This document shows positions 15,416 to 18,102 of a DNA stretch of 18,102 nt, piece by piece (within the stretch, counting starts at the first letter, position 1; the number at the start of each line of letters is the position of its first letter). The position numbers were made by a program, and so were the translations under genes. Below the pieces are notes generated by a model. It saw only the letters and a list, made by a program, of their open reading frames with translations. It was not told where the DNA came from and did no database searches. Source of the DNA: Bacteroidota bacterium (GTDB taxonomy: Bacteria; Bacteroidota; Bacteroidia; Bacteroidales; Prolixibacteraceae); NCBI GenBank assembly GCA_023393265.1, contig JAEWME010000256.1, forward strand, positions 1-18,102. Reading direction: 5' to 3'.

Positions 15416-16975
15416 ATGAGAAAAAAGTTAGGATGGATGGTAATGGTTTTTGTAATCTGGAACAGTGCTTTGGCGCAGGTTCCGGATCCGACTGTTACCC
15501 GGCTTTTCAGAAATAGTTACAAAGTGATCGATGCCATGCGTCTTCCCGGGGGCATTTACCTCGATGCGCTGGCTCTTGGTGCTGACGACAAACCTGCTGC
15601 GCTGGCAGCCAATGGCGTGGGGCTGGTTTCGCTTTGTATTGCCGACGCCATGTATAAAAAAACGGGTGATGCCGATGCCTGGGATGCCAATGCCGAAACC
15701 AAGGCGCTGCAAACCATCAACGAATGGATCAGACTGAAAAACACACCCGGGGCAGTGAATAAAAATGGTCTTTTTTACCGGTACTTTAATCCTGAAGATG
15801 GTTCATGGGTCTGGGTGACCGAGCACAGCACCATCGACAACGCCATCCTGGCTGCAGGTTTTCTTTTCTGCCGGAATTATTTTAACTGGAATGCCGAAAT
15901 CGTTTCAAAAACAAAGACTTTGCTGAATTCGATGGATTTTACAGCCGCAATCCCAACCACCTCGGGAAACCAGATGTACATGATCCTCGACGACAATGGT
16001 TATGGCTCGGCTCCAACCACGCCGTTTAACGAGTATTTGGTGCTGGCATGGTTTGCCAAAAATACCAATTCGATTTATGCCGGATACAATCGCGCGCAAA
16101 CATACTGGAACAATTATTTCAGCGATGCCACCAAGCTGCCTCAGTACAGTTATCCATCGGGAAATGCAACGCTGAGCGGGGGCACGGGTTATGCACAACC
16201 CTCGTTCCATGTGCAATTTTCGTTTTACTACTGCCACTATTTCGACAACGATCCGGCTTACGCGAGCTTTTTTGCCAACCAGGCCACTGCCGACCGGAGT
16301 TGGTGGAAAAGTGCGACAAGCCAGCAAACTGCCTGGGGATGCGGTGCCGGGGAAATTCCCGGGGGTGGCTATTCGGCAGATGCCGTGAATAACAATCCCA
16401 ATAAAATTGTGTCACCTCATATCATGGCAGGTTTCAGCCCGGTTTATCCTGATGTGCGTACCGATTTGGCGGAACTTTATGCCAACGGAACGGGTGCCGC
16501 CGTTTACAAAATTCCGGATACCGACATTGATTTTCTCTGGAGATACAAGTTCTCGAACACCGGACAACGGGCTTCCTATGTGCAGGCAGTAGATTTCTCG
16601 ACCATGTTGTATGGTTTGGCTGCTTTGCCCGAATATCTTGGTCCCGAATTTTTTAAAACTTATAATGATTTTAATTTTGACCCCTCAACATCTGTTACTG
16701 AATTGAAAAATCGGGATATTTTGGATATTTATCCGAACCCAACGTCAGGTCAAGCCAGTTTTCGGTTTAGCCTGACGAGCGCTGCACATGTTTCAATCGG
16801 TATTTTCACTACATCAGGAAAACTGGTGAAACAAGTTGTTGATGAAGAACTATCGATGGGCGGGCATAGTGCTTTGCTGAATACGGGAGACGGACTGCCC
16901 GCAGGTGTTTATTTTTGCCGGATGCTGATTGATAACCAGATAAGTGTGACAAAAAAAATGATAATAACCAATTAG
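15416..16975 (+). CDS. Secreted GH144-like (alpha/alpha)6 protein with T9SS type A sorting domain
   Basis: The 519-residue protein has a signal peptide (about residues 1-20, ending NSALAQ) and a catalytic-type domain (about 25-425). A type A C-terminal sorting domain follows at about 433-519 (LDIYPNPTSGQASFRF, LPAGVYFCRMLI, VTKKMIITN), which directs export by the type IX system. The central part is collinear with the GH144-type protein next door: ANGVGLVSL with GSGFGIMAI, GLFYRYFNPEDGS with GAWPHWLYGETGK, STIDNAIL with DIVETAYL, PFNEYLVLAWFA with GYNECLIAYVLG, WGCGAGEIPGGGYSAD with WGLTASYSVNGYSAH, and IVSPHIMAGFSP with VISPTAALASFP. Glu206 matches Glu225, while Asp141 and Ser138 replace Glu156 and Asp153. 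It is therefore a divergent member of the same fold, possibly with changed activity. The gene sits 51 bases after the GH144 gene and 14 bases before the GH3 gene. I do not recognise an established family for it; the T9SS domain is sure. Confidence 0.8.
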   Translation: MRKKLGWMVMVFVIWNSALAQVPDPTVTRLFRNSYKVIDAMRLPGGIYLDALALGADDKPAALAANGVGLVSLCIADAMYKKTGDADAWDANAETKALQTINEWIRLKNTPGAVNKNGLFYRYFNPEDGSWVWVTEHSTIDNAILAAGFLFCRNYFNWNAEIVSKTKTLLNSMDFTAAIPTTSGNQMYMILDDNGYGSAPTTPFNEYLVLAWFAKNTNSIYAGYNRAQTYWNNYFSDATKLPQYSYPSGNATLSGGTGYAQPSFHVQFSFYYCHYFDNDPAYASFFANQATADRSWWKSATSQQTAWGCGAGEIPGGGYSADAVNNNPNKIVSPHIMAGFSPVYPDVRTDLAELYANGTGAAVYKIPDTDIDFLWRYKFSNTGQRASYVQAVDFSTMLYGLAALPEYLGPEFFKTYNDFNFDPSTSVTELKNRDILDIYPNPTSGQASFRFSLTSAAHVSIGIFTTSGKLVKQVVDEELSMGGHSALLNTGDGLPAGVYFCRMLIDNQISVTKKMIITN

Positions 16976-16989
16976 AATAAGTTTAAACC

Positions 16990-18102
16990 ATGAGACCACT
17001 AACAAACCTATTGATCATGATTGTTTTGGCGATTTCAGTTTTTACGTCCTGCCAGCCAGCGCAAACAGCCGGAGGAGATGGAAAAATGAACGCTTTTGTT
17101 GATGACCTGATGAGCAAGATGACACTCGACGAAAAACTGGGTCAGCTCAATTTACCGGCTTCCGGAGACATTATTACAGGTGCCGGCAGCAACAACAACA
17201 TCGTTGACAAAATAAAAGCCGGGCAGGTTGGCGGGCTTTTCAATATTAAATCGGCTGAAAAAATCCGGGCGGTACAGGAGATTGCCGTTGAACAGAGCCG
17301 CCTCAAAATTCCGCTGCTTTTCGGGATGGACGTCATCCACGGGTACCAAACGGTATTCCCGATTCCGCTCGGTTTGTCGTGTAGCTGGGATATGGCGCTG
17401 ATCGAAAAAAGTGCACGCATCGCCGCGCAGGAAGCCAGCGCCGACGGAATTTGCTGGACATTCTCCCCGATGGTCGATATTGCGCGCGACCCGCGCTGGG
17501 GCCGTGCATCCGAAGGTTCGGGCGAAGATGCTTATCTCGGTTCCGAAATTGCCAAAGCCATGGTAAAAGGTTACCAGGGCGACGACCTCACGAAAAACAA
17601 CACCATCCTGGCTTGTGTGAAACATTTTGCATTGTATGGCGCTGCCGAAGCCGGTCGCGATTACAACACTACCGATATGAGCCGCATCCGGATGTACAAC
17701 GAATATCTGCCGCCTTACCGCGCTGCAGTTGATGCAGGCGCTGCCTCGGTGATGGCTTCGTTCAACGAGATTGATGGAATTCCGGCTACCGGAAACCGCT
17801 GGTTGCTGACCGACCTCCTCCGGAAAGAATGGGGCTTTGGCGGGTTTGTAGTGACCGACTATACCGGGATCATGGAAATGATCGACCACGGAATGGGCGA
17901 TCTGCAACAGGTTTCGGCACTGGCACTGAAAGCTGGCGTGGATATGGACATGGTGGCCGATGGTTTTTTGACGACATTGAAAAAATCGCTCGACGAGGGA
18001 TCCGTGACCCAGGCCGAGGTGGATCAGGCTTGCCGCCGGGTGCTCGAAGCAAAATACAAACTTGGACTGTTCGACGATCCGTACAAATACTGCGATGTAA
18101 AC
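16990..18102 (+). CDS. GH3 beta-glucosidase-like lipoprotein, N-terminal part
   Basis: The frame is open from ATG 16990 to the window end: 371 residues are visible, against about 750 usual for GH3 beta-glucosidases, so the C-terminal sandwich and fibronectin-type domains lie outside. The lipobox is FTSC (Cys21). The TIM-barrel domain is well preserved: MTLDEKLGQ, GMDVIHGY, FSPMVDIARDPRWGR, EGSGEDAYL, KHFALYG (Lys211-His212), SVMASFNEIDGIPATGN, and the nucleophile motif VVTDY with Asp290. GH3 enzymes of this kind release glucose from beta-linked oligosaccharides by a retaining mechanism. A GH3 enzyme beside a GH144 enzyme fits turnover of sophoro-oligosaccharides to glucose; a Bacteroides GH3 beta-glucosidase acting on these oligosaccharides is known. 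The linkage preference cannot be read from the visible part. It starts 14 bases after the previous gene, so it is probably co-transcribed. Confidence 0.93.
   Translation, partial: MRPLTNLLIMIVLAISVFTSCQPAQTAGGDGKMNAFVDDLMSKMTLDEKLGQLNLPASGDIITGAGSNNNIVDKIKAGQVGGLFNIKSAEKIRAVQEIAVEQSRLKIPLLFGMDVIHGYQTVFPIPLGLSCSWDMALIEKSARIAAQEASADGICWTFSPMVDIARDPRWGRASEGSGEDAYLGSEIAKAMVKGYQGDDLTKNNTILACVKHFALYGAAEAGRDYNTTDMSRIRMYNEYLPPYRAAVDAGAASVMASFNEIDGIPATGNRWLLTDLLRKEWGFGGFVVTDYTGIMEMIDHGMGDLQQVSALALKAGVDMDMVADGFLTTLKKSLDEGSVTQAEVDQACRRVLEAKYKLGLFDDPYKYCDVN

Noticed and set aside
17152..17907. Minus-strand frame of 251 codons inside the GH3 gene
   Set aside because: The plus-strand frame carries all GH3 barrel motifs; the high G+C of the stretch makes stop-free antisense frames likely.
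1..18102. Search for insertion sequences, tRNA or rRNA genes, and CRISPR arrays
   Set aside because: No transposase motifs, terminal inverted repeats, tRNA-like cloverleaf with CCA, or regularly spaced repeats were seen by eye. Faint tRNA-like structures could be missed without a covariance search.

Overview
The window is from a member of the Bacteroidota, probably an environmental Marinilabiliales-like organism; the order is a guess. The evidence is a SusC/SusD outer-membrane pair, many lipoproteins with a Cys-type lipobox, a C-terminal sorting domain of the type IX secretion system (T9SS), a Reg_prop/Y_Y_Y membrane regulator, and promoter-like TAnnTTTG boxes in place of an E. coli-type -10.

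Left part (1-4257). The window opens with the C-terminal end of an FAD-dependent amine/amino-acid oxidase-like protein. An 899-residue lipoprotein follows. It has one intact transglutaminase-like domain and a second, degenerate copy that has lost the catalytic residues. After a strong terminator comes an atypical NAD(P)-binding short-chain dehydrogenase/epimerase-like protein. None of these has an obvious link to the right part.

Right part (4259-18102). This looks like a polysaccharide utilization locus (PUL). A 941-residue inner-membrane regulator (beta-propeller sensor, Y_Y_Y domain, one transmembrane helix, LuxR-type helix-turn-helix, no kinase) is read leftward. Divergently, across a 367-base intergenic region, lie a SusC-type TonB-dependent transporter, a SusD-type lipoprotein and a surface lipoprotein with two tandem LamG domains, which is a probable glycan-binding protein. 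A terminator follows. A second enzyme cluster then begins: a lipoprotein of the GH144 type (endo-beta-1,2-glucanase family, Pfam glycoamylase-like), a divergent relative of that same fold carrying a T9SS sorting domain, and a GH3 beta-glucosidase-like lipoprotein cut off by the window end.

The parts fit a model in which the LamG protein and SusD bind a glucan at the cell surface and the GH144-type enzyme and its secreted relative cut it. SusC then imports the oligosaccharides, GH3 trims them to glucose, and the membrane regulator senses the glycan and switches the locus on. The enzyme families suggest beta-1,2-glucan (sophoro-oligosaccharides, or cyclic bacterial glucan) as the substrate; this is inference from families and residue spacing. 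The most interesting item is the secreted 519-residue protein at 15416-16975, which appears to be an undescribed divergent member of the GH144-like superfamily.
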